DNA from: Streptomyces sp. MST-110588
Lineage (GTDB): Bacteria; Actinomycetota; Actinomycetes; Streptomycetales; Streptomycetaceae
NCBI RefSeq assembly: GCF_022695595.1
Contig: NZ_CP074380.1
Span: 2,039,501 to 2,103,500, forward strand
Length of the DNA: 64,000 bases
Reading direction: 5' to 3'
Every line of letters starts with the position of its first letter. Positions within the stretch are counted from its first letter, which is position 1. The translations under genes and the position numbers were made by a program. Below are positions 8,295 to 17,579 of this stretch, piece after piece. The notes beneath the pieces were generated by a model. The model was not told the origin of the DNA and ran no database searches. It saw only the letters and a list, made by a program, of their open reading frames with translations.

Positions 8295-9644
8295 ATGACC
8301 GAACTGTCCGGAGGCCCCTCCCTCCCCCAGGAGCGTCGCGTCGTCACCGCGATCCCCGGCCCCAAGTCCCAGGAGCTGTGGGCGCGCAAGCAGGCCACCG
8401 TGGCCGGCGGCGTCGGTGCCGTGCTGCCGGTGTTCGCCAAGCGCGCGGGCGGCGGCGTCCTGGAGGACGTGGACGGCAACTCCTTCATCGACTTCGGCTC
8501 CGGCATCGCCGTGACCTCGGTCGGCAACAGCGCCGAGGCCGTGGTGCGGCGCGCCACCGCGCAGCTCGCGGACTTCACCCACACCTGTGTGATGGTCACG
8601 CCGTACGAGCCGTACGTGGAGGTCTGCGAGCAGCTCGCCGAGCTGACCCCCGGCGACCACGCCAAGAAGTCCGCGCTGTTCAACTCCGGCGCCGAGGCGG
8701 TCGAGAACGCCGTCAAGATCGCCCGTGCGTACACCAAGCGCCAGGCGGTCGTCGTCTTCGACCACGGCTACCACGGCCGTACGAACCTGACGATGGCGCT
8801 GACCGCGAAGAACATGCCGTACAAGCACGGCTTCGGCCCGTTCGCCCCCGAGGTCCACCGCGTCCCCCTCGCCTACCCCTACCGCTGGCTGACCGGGCCG
8901 GAGAACTGCGCGCAGGAGGCCGCCGAGCAGGCCATCTCGCAGATCACCAAGCAGGTCGGCGCGGAGAACGTGGCGGCGATCATCATCGAGCCGGTGCTCG
9001 GCGAGGGCGGCTTCATCGAGCCGGCCAAGGGCTTCCTGCCGGCCATCGCGCAGTTCGCCAAGGACAACGGCATCGTCTTCGTCGCGGACGAGATCCAGAC
9101 CGGCTTCTGCCGTACGGGACAGTGGTTCGCCTGCGAGGACGAGGGCATCGTCCCGGACCTGATCACCACCGCCAAGGGCATCGCGGGCGGCCTCCCGCTC
9201 GCCGCCGTCACCGGCCGCGCCGAGATCATGGACGCCGCGCACGCGGGCGGCCTCGGCGGCACGTACGGCGGCAACCCGGTCGCCTGCGCGGCGGCGCTGG
9301 GCTCGATCGAGACCATGCGTGAGCTGGACCTGAACGCCAGGGCGCGGCGGATCGGCGAAATCATGAAGGCGCGTCTGACGGCGATGGCGGAGAAGTACGA
9401 CATCATCGGCGACGTCCGCGGACGCGGCGCGATGATCGCCATCGAGCTGGTGAAGTCCGGTACGAAGGACCCGAATCCGGAGGCAACGGGCGCGCTCGCC
9501 AAGGCGTGCCACCAGGAGGGCCTGCTCGTCCTGACCGCCGGTACGTACAACAACGTGCTGCGCTTCCTGCCGCCGCTGGTCATCGGCGATGACCTGCTGA
9601 CCGAGGGCCTGGACATCCTGGAAGCCGCCTTCGCAACGCTCTGA
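8295..9644 (+). CDS. gabT: 4-aminobutyrate (GABA) aminotransferase
   Basis: A 449-residue class III PLP aminotransferase that converts GABA plus 2-oxoglutarate to succinate semialdehyde plus glutamate. Visible features are LFNSGAEAVENAVKIAR (PLP phosphate site, about 128-144), the GYHGRTNLTMALT segment, Asp265 in VFVADEIQTGF, and the PLP lysine Lys294 in ITTAKGIAGGLPL. The IIIEPVLGEGGF motif is typical of GabT. Length is normal for the family. The ATG is preceded by CAGGAG at 7 nt. It completes the polyamine-to-succinate route whose other enzymes lie at 1.5, 13-19 and 22-26 kb in this window. It is transcribed alone, divergent from the VirD4-like ATPase gene. Confidence 0.95.
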   Translation: MTELSGGPSLPQERRVVTAIPGPKSQELWARKQATVAGGVGAVLPVFAKRAGGGVLEDVDGNSFIDFGSGIAVTSVGNSAEAVVRRATAQLADFTHTCVMVTPYEPYVEVCEQLAELTPGDHAKKSALFNSGAEAVENAVKIARAYTKRQAVVVFDHGYHGRTNLTMALTAKNMPYKHGFGPFAPEVHRVPLAYPYRWLTGPENCAQEAAEQAISQITKQVGAENVAAIIIEPVLGEGGFIEPAKGFLPAIAQFAKDNGIVFVADEIQTGFCRTGQWFACEDEGIVPDLITTAKGIAGGLPLAAVTGRAEIMDAAHAGGLGGTYGGNPVACAAALGSIETMRELDLNARARRIGEIMKARLTAMAEKYDIIGDVRGRGAMIAIELVKSGTKDPNPEATGALAKACHQEGLLVLTAGTYNNVLRFLPPLVIGDDLLTEGLDILEAAFATL

Positions 9645-9931
9645 TCCCTCACCAGGGCCCCGTGACCCGCCCCCGGCTCCCTCCGTCGCCGCCTCCTCAT
9701 CCCCCTCCGTTCCCGGCGCATGACGTGAAGAAGATGTGCGGGGGCGATGGCGGCCGGGTGTTCCGGCTGACGGACGGGCCCTGTCTGCCGTACGGTTTTC
9801 GCAGATGAGAGAAACACCCCGCTCGCAGGGGACTGCGAGTGACGCCCGGCCGGCGCTTCCCCGGCTCCGGCCCGGCCGTGCCCTGGCGCACGACACCGGG
9901 GCCCCGGGCCCCGGATTTCCTCACCGATCGG

Positions 9932-10754
9932 ATGGCCGCCCGCCCCACACCCCCGGGGCGCGCGGACCACCGGTCATCCCGGCCGTCCCGGAACCACCCC
10001 CCCTGTTCCGGGACGGCCGACCCCTCCCCGAGGCCGCCGGCTCACCCAGGGGACGGTCTACGCGCTCGGCGCCCTCCTGTCCGCCCTCCTCTTCACCGTC
10101 CTCGCCTGGCAGGTCGTCTCCCACGGCCCGCTGCGCACCCTGGACGAGCACCTCGGCCGTACCCTCGCCACCAGCACGCCCCTCACCAGGCTGCTCCCCA
10201 CCTCCCTGGCCGGACTCTTCGCCGACCTGGGCAACACGGCGGTGGCCCTGCCGGTCCTCGCTCTCTGCGCCGCATACACCGCCTACGCCGCACATACCGC
10301 CCGCCCGCCCCGGCCCTCAGAGCCCGAACAGGCGAACACCCCCCACGACCGCCGCTGGTGGCTGCCACCCCTGGCGGCCCTCGCCACCATGGCCGCCGTC
10401 CCCGCCCTGGTCGTCCCCCTCAAGGTCTGGCTCGCCCGCCCCGGCCCCCCGCCCATGGTGGCCACCGGCGCACCCGACAACTTCTTCCCCTCCGGCCACG
10501 CCGCCACCGCCGCCATCGCCTACGGCGCCGCCGCCCTCCTCCTGGCCTGGCGCCACCCCCGCGCCCGCCGCCCCCTGGCCGCCGCGGCCGTACTCCTCAA
10601 CCTCGCCGTAGGCATCGGCCTGGTACGCCACGGCTACCACTGGCCCCTCGACGTCACCGCAAGCTGGTGCCTGGCCGGCATTCTTCTCCCGGCCTTCTCA
10701 GCGGCCCGCGCCCGCTGGTCGCCGCCGTCCCGCTGGTCGCCGCCGCCCCGCTGA
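9932..10754 (+). CDS. PAP2-family phosphatase, probable frameshift near its start
   Basis: Membrane PAP2 (phosphatidic-acid-phosphatase type 2) protein. The three family motifs are present: KVWLARPGPP (K-x6-RP), FPSGHAAT, and LVRHGYHWPLD (R-x5-H-x3-D), along with five or so hydrophobic segments. They lie in a frame that is open from 9843 to 10754 but has no ATG/GTG/TTG before 10242. That GTG would delete the first membrane helix (TVYALGALLSALLFTVLAW). An ATG at 9932 in the neighbouring frame gives a plausible N-terminus that joins the PAP2 frame if one G of the run 10049-10052 is removed. So an inserted G (assembly error or mutation) is inferred. The C-terminus ends in an 18-bp repeat (10713-10748). 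Confidence 0.7.
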
Positions 10755-10841
10755 TCCGGCGCCCTCCCCCGGAGTGGCACCCGCCCAACCGGAAGTCCCG
10801 GTGGGAAGGCCGGGTCCGTGCCCCGAGTGCACGTGCGCGTA

Positions 10842-11942
10842 CTACGGGGAGGAAGCCGGCAGGTGGCCGAGCCGTACGGCCAGGACGCCGGCCTGGAAGC
10901 GGCTGCGGGCCTTCATTCCGGCCATGGCCTCGGTGGCGAGGCGACGGGCCGTGCGGGCGGAGACGCCCAGGTGCCGGGCGACGGTGGCGTCCGTGTGGCC
11001 GTCCGCGAGCAGTCGCAGTGCCGCGATCTGCTGCGGGGTGAAGGCGCCGGCGTCGCGCCGCGGTGGCGGTCCGAACCGGTCGGCGTTCGCCCAGATTCCG
11101 TCGAAGAGCGCGCACAGCGCGCTGACCACGCCCGGGACCCGCACCACCACCGCTGTCCGGGCGGGCTCGGTGCCTCCGGAGGAGACGATCGCGGTCCGCC
11201 GGTCGAAGAGCGCCATCCGGGTGGGCAGGGCGGCGGTCGTACGGACCTGGCCGCCGATCGAGGCCAGCCACCGGGCGTGCGCCACCGCTTCCTGGTCGTG
11301 CCGGGAGCTGTCCAGGCGGACGGTACGCACGGTGACGCCGCGCCCCAGCATCCGCTCGTACAGCGATCGGGGCACCGGCAGGTCGGCGCTCCCCGGGCCG
11401 CTCTCCCGCCCGTTGTTCCGGCCGTTCTCCCACCCGTTGTTCCGGCCGCTCTCCCGGCCGCTCTCCCGGCCGCGTTCCCGGTCGCGTCCCGCGGCGAGCA
11501 GGTGGAATTCCTCCACGGTCTTGTCGCCGAGTTCGGTCATGCCGTCACCGATGCGGTCGGCGCCGGCCAGCAGGGCCGGGCCGTTGTCGGGGGCGGCGCG
11601 GTACTGCACGGCGAATTCCGATATCAGCCGGGCGGCGGCGGCCCGGCTTTCCTCCACGCGCTGCTGCTGGGCGGCGAGTTCGGCCTGCTGGCGGCCCAGC
11701 AGCATGTCCATGCCGAGCCGCGGGCTGACCGCGTACAGTTTCCGGGGGTCCTCCGCCGACGGCCGTACGAGTGCCAGGTCGGCGAGCCGTCCGGTGGCCG
11801 CCCGCAGTTCTTCGCCGGTGAGGGCCAGCCGGTCCCGTACGGCCTCCGGTGAATCCTCCGGATGGGCCAGCATCGCGCGGTAGACGGATTCCGTCAGCGG
11901 ATCGACGCCCAGTCGGCCGAGAAGGTGCGGCGATGTGCGCAT
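10842..11942 (-). CDS. LuxR-type regulator with TrmB-like N-terminus
   Basis: A 366-residue transcription factor. The first about 70 residues (LLGRLGVDPLTESVYRAMLAHPEDSPEAVRDRLALTGEELRAATGRLADLALV) look like a TrmB/MarR-type winged helix. The C-terminus holds a LuxR helix-turn-helix, FTPQQIAALRLLADGHTDATVARHLGVSARTARRLATEAMAGM. The middle has the phospholipase-D-like region found in Streptomyces relatives of this class, interrupted by a low-complexity RGRESGRESGRNNGWENGRNNGRES stretch made by a 12-bp DNA repeat (11397-11481). The ATG at 11942 has GGGGAG 6 nt upstream. No partner gene is obvious, and the effector is unknown. Confidence 0.85.
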   Translation of the reverse strand: MRTSPHLLGRLGVDPLTESVYRAMLAHPEDSPEAVRDRLALTGEELRAATGRLADLALVRPSAEDPRKLYAVSPRLGMDMLLGRQQAELAAQQQRVEESRAAAARLISEFAVQYRAAPDNGPALLAGADRIGDGMTELGDKTVEEFHLLAAGRDRERGRESGRESGRNNGWENGRNNGRESGPGSADLPVPRSLYERMLGRGVTVRTVRLDSSRHDQEAVAHARWLASIGGQVRTTAALPTRMALFDRRTAIVSSGGTEPARTAVVVRVPGVVSALCALFDGIWANADRFGPPPRRDAGAFTPQQIAALRLLADGHTDATVARHLGVSARTARRLATEAMAGMKARSRFQAGVLAVRLGHLPASSP

Positions 11943-12277
11943 GGTGGTCTCCCCTTGCGTATTCCGCGCGGCGAGCCGGGCGGCAGGCGCTTTCACGCCG
12001 CCGTCCGCGGCCGGGGCGGCCCCCGCGGTCGCCCCACCCCTGATCACGGATTCCGCGCTCGGAAGACTCAGTTGGCCGCCGGAAATACCCGCAACGCCCG
12101 AGGAACGTCTCATTCCTCGCGGGCGAGGGCGTTTCTGATGGATCTCCGTGGAAGACGGAGCGGTGTTCGGTGCGTGCGCTCGGCGTGCGGTGTGAAGGGT
12201 CATGTGGCGGAGCCACCTGTCCCTTTGCGCCGTGCGGCGAGGGTGCGTGCCGGGCGTCGCGAGGCCGCGGAGATCCG
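11943..12277. other. intergenic region with one hairpin
   Basis: A 335-bp gap between two minus-strand genes. An imperfect inverted repeat, aacgcccgagga at about 12094-12105 and tcctcgcgggcg at about 12114-12125, could be a terminator for the upstream hypothetical gene or a leader hairpin of the LuxR-type gene. Nothing else recognisable was seen. Confidence 0.45.
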
Positions 12278-12727
12278 TCAGAAGCGCCCTAGGGACGCCG
12301 CGGCTTCGTGCAGGGCCAGTTCCAGTACCGCCGGGTCGGTCAGCGCGCCCGAGCCGTCCGGTGGCACCAGCCAGCGCACACCGCCCGTCGCACGCCCCGG
12401 GTAGGGCACCACGATCCAGGTGCCGCGGCCGGCGCCGCGTACGCCCGTACCCAGCCAGCGGGCGACCGTGCCCGGCGGTACGAAGAAGCCCGCCCGGGAG
12501 TCGCCGAAGTCGGCCAGGACGGGTCCCGGGCGGTCCAGGACCCGCCCCAGCACGTCCAGGGCCGGGTAGCCCAGTTCGCCCCGGACGATCAGGACGTCCC
12601 AAAGCCTGCCGGCGGGAAGGAGAGTCACCCCGAACGGGTTGCGCTCCCATTCCCGCAGGCAGGCTCCGGGGTCCGGGGCCGCCGCCGCCAGCCATTCCAC
12701 CGCGCTTTTGGGCGCTGCCGCTGCCAT
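12278..12727 (-). CDS. conserved hypothetical protein
   Basis: A 149-residue protein without a domain I can name with confidence. Its central part, GVTLLPAGRLWDVLIVRGELGYPALDVLGRV..GPVLADFGDSRAGFFVPPGTVARW, is of a kind common in Streptomyces small proteins that distantly recall the N-terminal fold of bifunctional primase/polymerases. Catalytic residues are not apparent, so no function is claimed. I chose the ATG at 12727 because AGGAGG stands 3-8 nt before it. The open frame runs 22 codons further upstream. It is soluble, with no signal peptide. Confidence 0.7.
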   Translation of the reverse strand: MAAAAPKSAVEWLAAAAPDPGACLREWERNPFGVTLLPAGRLWDVLIVRGELGYPALDVLGRVLDRPGPVLADFGDSRAGFFVPPGTVARWLGTGVRGAGRGTWIVVPYPGRATGGVRWLVPPDGSGALTDPAVLELALHEAAASLGRF

Positions 12728-12971
12728 GGCCTCCTCGCTTCCGCGGCCCGGGCGGGCCGCTGTCTGCCTGGAGAGAGCGTGCGGCGGCGCCACTCTTACG
12801 CGGCTTGCCCGGGTTTTTTCCCGACGGTGGCGGTGACGTGGCGGTGACGAGGGCCAACTTCTCTTCCGGGGTGGCGGACAGCCGTACCCGTAGGGCGATT
12901 GGCACCTGCCGTACGGCCGACGGCCCCTGCGCGACGGCCGGCGTCTGTTCCCTGTCCCTGTTCGGCGGCCG

Positions 12972-14387
12972 TCAGCTATCGAAGCCCAGCCCGGCCTTGT
13001 CCATCGCCTTCAGCCACAGGTTGCGGCGCCCGCCCCGCCGGTCGGCGCGGGTCATCGACCACTGCGTGATGCCGATCCCGGCCCAGCGCAGCGGTTCGGG
13101 CGGGAACGGCAGCGGCTTGGAGCGCACCATCTCCAGCGACGTACGCTCCGTGCGCTCACCGGACAGCAGGTCGAGCATCACCTCGGCGCCGAAGCGGGTG
13201 GCGCCCACACCCAGGCCCGTGTACCCGGCGGCGTAGGCCACCCGTCCGCCGTGCGCGGTGCCGAAGAAGGGGGAGAAGCGGGAGCAGGTGTCGATCGCGC
13301 CGCCCCAGGCGTGGCTGAAGCGCACGCCCTCCAACTGCGGGAAGCAGCGGAAGAAGTGGCGGGCGAGCTTCTCGTACGTGGCCGGGTGGTGGTCGTAGGC
13401 GCGGCGCACCCTGCCCCCGTACCGGTAGACGATGTCATAGCCGCCCCACAGGATGCGGTGGTCGTCGGTGAGGCGGAAGTAGTGGAAGTGGTTGCTGCTG
13501 TCGGACAGGCCCTGGCGGTGGCGCCAGCCGACGGCGGCGAGCTGGTCCGCGTCCAGCGGTTCGGTCATCAGCGCGTGGTCGTAGACGGGCACGACGTACG
13601 GCCGTACGCGGCGGACCAGCGAGGGGAAGGCGTTGGTGCCCAGCGCCACGTGCCGTGCGAAGACCCTGCCGTGCGGGGTGCGGACGGCCGTTCCGGGGCC
13701 GTGGGAGACCAGTGCCGTGGCCGGGGTGTGCTCGTAGATGCGTACGCCCAGTGCCAGGCAGGCGCGCTTGAGGCCCCAGGCGAGCCGGGCCGGGTGGAGC
13801 ATGGCCACGCCGGTGCGGTCCCACAGGCCGGCCAGGAAGGCCGGCGAGTCCACCTCGGCGCGCAGCGCGTCCCGGTCCAGGAAGACATGGCGGTCCAGGC
13901 CCAGCCGGGCGGCGTCCCGGGCGGTCTGCCGCAGCTCGGCGACCTGGTGGGACGCGGTGGCGACATCGATCTCGCCGGTGCGTTCGAAGGAGCATTCGAT
14001 CTTGTGGCGGGCGAGGGTGTCCTCGATGGCGTCGAGGTTGCGGGCGCCCAGTTCCTCCAGCCGCTCCATCTCCCGCGGCCAGCGGGCGAGGCCGTTGCCC
14101 AGCCCGTGGGTGAGGGAGGCCGCGCAGAAGCCGCCGTTGCGCCCGGAGGCGGCCCAGCCGGCCTCCTGGCCCTCGACGAGGACGACGTCGCGGTCCGGGT
14201 CGCGTTCCTTGGCGATCAGTGCGGTCCACAGACCGGAGTATCCGCCGCCGACGACGAGCAGGTCGCAGGTCTCGTCGCAGGTCAGGGCGGGCAGGGCGGC
14301 CGGACGGTCCGGGTCCTCCAGCCAGAAGGGGGCGGGACAGGCGTCCGCGAGGGCGCGGACGGGATGGGACATGGCAGCTCGTGCCAT
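12972..14387 (-). CDS. FAD-dependent oxidoreductase (PuuB-like, DAO family)
   Basis: A 471-residue DAO-family flavoprotein. The dinucleotide-binding motif is at about 43-54 (LLVVGGGYSGLW), followed by the FAD ribose strand ending DVVLVEGQEAGWAASGRNGG and a C-terminal FAD contact AAGYTGLGVGATRFGAEVML. This family includes gamma-glutamylputrescine oxidase (PuuB) and glycine/sarcosine oxidases. Its position as the last gene of the potDABC run, 5 nt after potC, supports a polyamine substrate. The likely reaction is oxidative deamination of putrescine or its glutamyl derivative to an aldehyde, releasing ammonia and peroxide. An AGGAG overlaps the potC stop and serves the ATG at 14387. A second ATG five codons later is possible. 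Confidence 0.88.
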   Translation of the reverse strand: MARAAMSHPVRALADACPAPFWLEDPDRPAALPALTCDETCDLLVVGGGYSGLWTALIAKERDPDRDVVLVEGQEAGWAASGRNGGFCAASLTHGLGNGLARWPREMERLEELGARNLDAIEDTLARHKIECSFERTGEIDVATASHQVAELRQTARDAARLGLDRHVFLDRDALRAEVDSPAFLAGLWDRTGVAMLHPARLAWGLKRACLALGVRIYEHTPATALVSHGPGTAVRTPHGRVFARHVALGTNAFPSLVRRVRPYVVPVYDHALMTEPLDADQLAAVGWRHRQGLSDSSNHFHYFRLTDDHRILWGGYDIVYRYGGRVRRAYDHHPATYEKLARHFFRCFPQLEGVRFSHAWGGAIDTCSRFSPFFGTAHGGRVAYAAGYTGLGVGATRFGAEVMLDLLSGERTERTSLEMVRSKPLPFPPEPLRWAGIGITQWSMTRADRRGGRRNLWLKAMDKAGLGFDS

Positions 14388-14392
14388 GGTTC

Positions 14393-15187
14393 TCAGCTCC
14401 TTCTACGGCGTCCCGCGGCCAGTTGGCCGATCAGTACGCAGAGCACGGCGATCAGGAACATCGCCGTTCCGATGACATTGATCTGAACGGGTGTGCCCCG
14501 CTGTGCCGATCCCCAGACGAACATCGGGAAGGTCACGGTGGAGCCGGCCTGGAAGTTCGTGATGATGAAGTCGTCGAAGGACAGGGCGAAGGAGAGCAGC
14601 GCGCCGGCCGCGATGCCGGGCGCGGCGATCGGCAGCGTCACGCCCAGGAAGGTCTGGGCCGGGGTCGCGTAGAGGTCCTGGGCCGCCTGCTCGAGCCGGG
14701 GGTCCATGCTCATCACGCGGGCCTTGACGGCCGTCACCACGAAGCTCAGACAGAACATGATGTGCGCGATCAGGATCGTCCAGAAGCCGAACTCGATGCC
14801 CATGTTGAGGAAGAGGGTCGCCAGCGAGGCGGCCATCACCACTTCGGGCATCGCCAGCGGCAGGAAGATCAGGGTGTTGACGGCGGAGCGGGCCCGGAAG
14901 CGGTAGCGGGCCAGCGCGAAGGCGATCATCGTGCCGAGCACGGTGGCGCCGAGCGTCGCCCACAGGGCGATCTGGAGGCTGAGCCCCAGCGATCCGCACA
15001 GGTCGGCGACGCCGCAGGGGTCCGTCCAGGCGTCCGTGGAGAAGCGCTGCCACGCGTAGTTGAAGCGTCCGTTGGGCTTGTTGAAGGAGAAGACGAGCAC
15101 CACGAGGTTGGGCAGGACCAGGTACGCCAGCGTGCACAGGCCCGCGATCACCACCAGACGGCGGCGGAGCCACTTGAGCAGGGCCAT
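14393..15187 (-). CDS. potC: polyamine ABC transporter permease PotC
   Basis: A 264-residue inner-membrane permease with about six membrane segments, starting with VVIAGLCTLAYLVLPNLVVLVFSF. The permease coupling (EAA) loop is visible as MDPRLEQAAQDLYATPAQTFLGVTLPIAAPGIAAGALLSF. It pairs with PotB to form the channel for spermidine/putrescine uptake, powered by PotA. The start overlaps the potB stop by one base (TGATG), indicating translational coupling. Transcription order is potD, potA, potB, potC, then the FAD oxidase. Confidence 0.93.
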   Translation of the reverse strand: MALLKWLRRRLVVIAGLCTLAYLVLPNLVVLVFSFNKPNGRFNYAWQRFSTDAWTDPCGVADLCGSLGLSLQIALWATLGATVLGTMIAFALARYRFRARSAVNTLIFLPLAMPEVVMAASLATLFLNMGIEFGFWTILIAHIMFCLSFVVTAVKARVMSMDPRLEQAAQDLYATPAQTFLGVTLPIAAPGIAAGALLSFALSFDDFIITNFQAGSTVTFPMFVWGSAQRGTPVQINVIGTAMFLIAVLCVLIGQLAAGRRRRS

Positions 15188-16128
15188 CAGACCAGGTCCT
15201 CCGTCCCGGACTTGCGGATGTAGAGGGTGACCACCGCGAGGATGGCCGCCATGAGGATGAAGGACAGGGCCGCGGCCGTCGGATAGTCCAGGACCCGCAG
15301 GAACTGGGACTGGATGACGTTGCCGATCATCTTCTGGTCGGTGGACCCGAGCAGTTCGGCGTTGATGTAGTCGCCCGAGGCCGGGATGAAGGTCAGCAGC
15401 GTGCCGGCGACCACCCCCGGCATGGACAGCGGGAGGGTCACCTTGCGGAAGGCGGTGACCGGACGGGCGTACAGGTCGCCCGCCGCCTCCTGGAGCCGGG
15501 GGTCGATGCGCTCCAGCGAGCCGTACAGCGGCAGGACCATGAACGGCAGGAAGTTGTACGTCAGTCCGCAGACCACCGCCAGCGGCGTGGCCAGCACCCG
15601 GTGCCCCTCGGTGATCCCCAGCCACCTGGTGACGTCCAGGACGTGCAGGCCGTTCAGTACGCCGACGACCGGGCCGCCGTCCGCCAGGATCGTCTTCCAG
15701 GCGAGCGTACGGATCAGGAAGCTGGTGAAGAAGGGCGCGATGACCAGGACCATCACCACGTTGCGCCAGCGCCCGGCCTTGAAGGCGATCAGATACGCCA
15801 GCGGGTAGCCCAGGAGCAGACACAGTACGGTCGCGGTGGCGGCGTACAGGACGGAGCGAACGAACTGCGGCCAGTACGTGCCCAGCGCGTCCCAGTAGGC
15901 GGCGAAGTGCCAGGTGACCTTGAAGCCCTCTTCCAGGGAGCCGGTCTGCACGGAGGTGGACGCCTGGTAGACCAGGGGCGCGGCGAAGAAGACGAGCAGC
16001 CACAGGATGCCGGGCAGCAGCAGCCAGTAGGGGACCAGGCGCTTGCGGGCGGTGCGGGCGGTGGACCGGGGCGTGGGCTGCGGGGTGGGCTCTCCGGACG
16101 TCCGGGGAGGCACGTCGGTGCTGCTCAT
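15187..16128 (-). CDS. potB: polyamine ABC transporter permease PotB
   Basis: A 313-residue permease with an N-terminal cytoplasmic tail (about 30 residues), then about six membrane segments beginning [26 protein letters not shown]. The EAA loop reads [39 protein letters not shown]. It acts with PotC as the heterodimeric channel. Its ATG overlaps the potA stop (ATGA), and its stop overlaps the potC start, so the three are translationally coupled. Length and order are typical of potABCD operons. Confidence 0.93.
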   Translation of the reverse strand: MSSTDVPPRTSGEPTPQPTPRSTARTARKRLVPYWLLLPGILWLLVFFAAPLVYQASTSVQTGSLEEGFKVTWHFAAYWDALGTYWPQFVRSVLYAATATVLCLLLGYPLAYLIAFKAGRWRNVVMVLVIAPFFTSFLIRTLAWKTILADGGPVVGVLNGLHVLDVTRWLGITEGHRVLATPLAVVCGLTYNFLPFMVLPLYGSLERIDPRLQEAAGDLYARPVTAFRKVTLPLSMPGVVAGTLLTFIPASGDYINAELLGSTDQKMIGNVIQSQFLRVLDYPTAAALSFILMAAILAVVTLYIRKSGTEDLV

Positions 16129-17392
16129 GCGGGCCCCTCGGCGGTCTCGTCGGTCTCGGAGGTCTCGTTCGTCCCGCCGGTTTCGTTCGTCCCGTCGGTT
16201 TCATCGGTGATCGCGCCCGCGGTCATGTCCTGGGAGGCGTCCAGCCCGAAGGTGTGTGCGGGGTTCCAGTGCAGGACCACGTCCGCGCCGGGGACCATCC
16301 GCGTGTCGCGGCCGGTGTTCTGCTCGTAGACGGACAGCTCTCCCGCTCCCGGGACCTGGATGACGTACTGCGTGCAGACGCCGAGGAAACCGGCGTCCTT
16401 GATGCGGCCGGGCAGCCGGTTGTGGCCCTCGGCGATCGTTCCGGCGTCGTCGGCGTGGGTAAGGGTGATCTTCTCCGGGCGTACTCCCGCCAGGATCTTC
16501 TCTCCCCTACGGACGGTCCCTGTACGGCCGGTCCCTGTACGGACGGTCCGGGTACGGCCGGAGCCGGAGCCGGCGCGGCATCGGCGCGCGGGCAGCCGAA
16601 GTTTCGTTTCCCCGGCCTTGAGCAGCAGCTCGTCACCGTCGGCCGCCACCACCTCGGCCTCGATGAGGTTGGAGGTGCCCAGGAAGTTGGCGACGAAGGT
16701 GGTGGCGGGGTTCTCGTACAGATCGGCGGGGGCGCCGAGCTGCTCCACCCGGCCGCCGTTCATCACCGCGACCGTGTCGGCCATCGTCATGGCCTCCTCC
16801 TGGTCGTGGGTGACGTGGATGAAGGTGATGCCGACCTCGGTCTGGATGCGCTTGAGTTCGAGCTGCATCTGACGGCGCAGCTTGAGGTCCAGGGCGCCCA
16901 GTGGCTCGTCCAGGAGCAGCACCCGGGGGTGGTTGATCAGGGCGCGGGCGACCGCGACGCGCTGCTGCTGTCCGCCGGAGAGCTGCTGCGGCCTGCGGCG
17001 GGCCAGGGGGCCGAGCTGTACGAGGTCCAGCATCTCCTCGACCTGCTTCCTGACCGACCTGACGCCGCGACGGCGCAGGCCGAAGGCGACGTTCTCGAAG
17101 ATGTCCAGGTGCGGGAAGAGCGCGTAGTTCTGGAAGACGGTGTTGACCGGGCGCTTGTAGGGGGGCAGCGCGGTGACGTCCTGCCCGGCCAGCTCGACCG
17201 TTCCGGTGGTGGGCTCCTCCAGGCCGGCGATCATGCGCAGGGTGGTGGTCTTGCCGCAGCCGGAGGCGCCCAGCAGGGCGAAGAAGGAACCCGCGGGACG
17301 GTGAGGTCCAGCGGGTGCACGGCGGTGAAGGAGGAGCCGTAGGTCTTGCTGATCCCGGTGAGGCGGACATCGCCTCCGGAGTGCTGCGTCAT
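16125..17392 (-). CDS. potA: polyamine ABC transporter ATPase PotA, single-base frameshift
   Basis: ATP-binding subunit of the polyamine importer. From the ATG at 17392 the first frame gives [26 protein letters not shown]. The rest, from [19 protein letters not shown] (Walker A) on, is one frame over. One extra base in gtcccgcggg (17290-17297) would restore [14 protein letters not shown]. Downstream all motifs are intact: Q-loop [12 protein letters not shown], signature [16 protein letters not shown], Walker [14 protein letters not shown]-loop VTHDQEEAM. The C-terminal regulatory domain carries an extra 15-bp repeat insertion (16511-16570, residues like [16 protein letters not shown]) and a Thr/Glu/Asp-rich tail. 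As potB and potC downstream are intact, sequencing error is the likeliest cause. Confidence 0.88.
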
Positions 17393-17579
17393 CTGTGGTC
17401 CCGGGGTCGGAGGTCGGGCGGCGGGGGCTGCCGGGCGTGGGGGTGTCGGGCGTGGGGGGTGTCGGGCGGCGGGCAGGCGGGAAGGTGGGGCGCCGGTGCG
17501 CTGTCATGAGGCGGGGCGGAGGCCGGAACGGTGCGTCACATCGTGCGTCGCATCGGGACGTGCGCGGTTCCGGCGGTGC

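Noticed and set aside
10242..10754. Short 170-residue PAP2 starting at GTG 10242
   Set aside because: It would remove an obvious first membrane helix encoded just upstream in the same frame, so a repaired longer gene is preferred.
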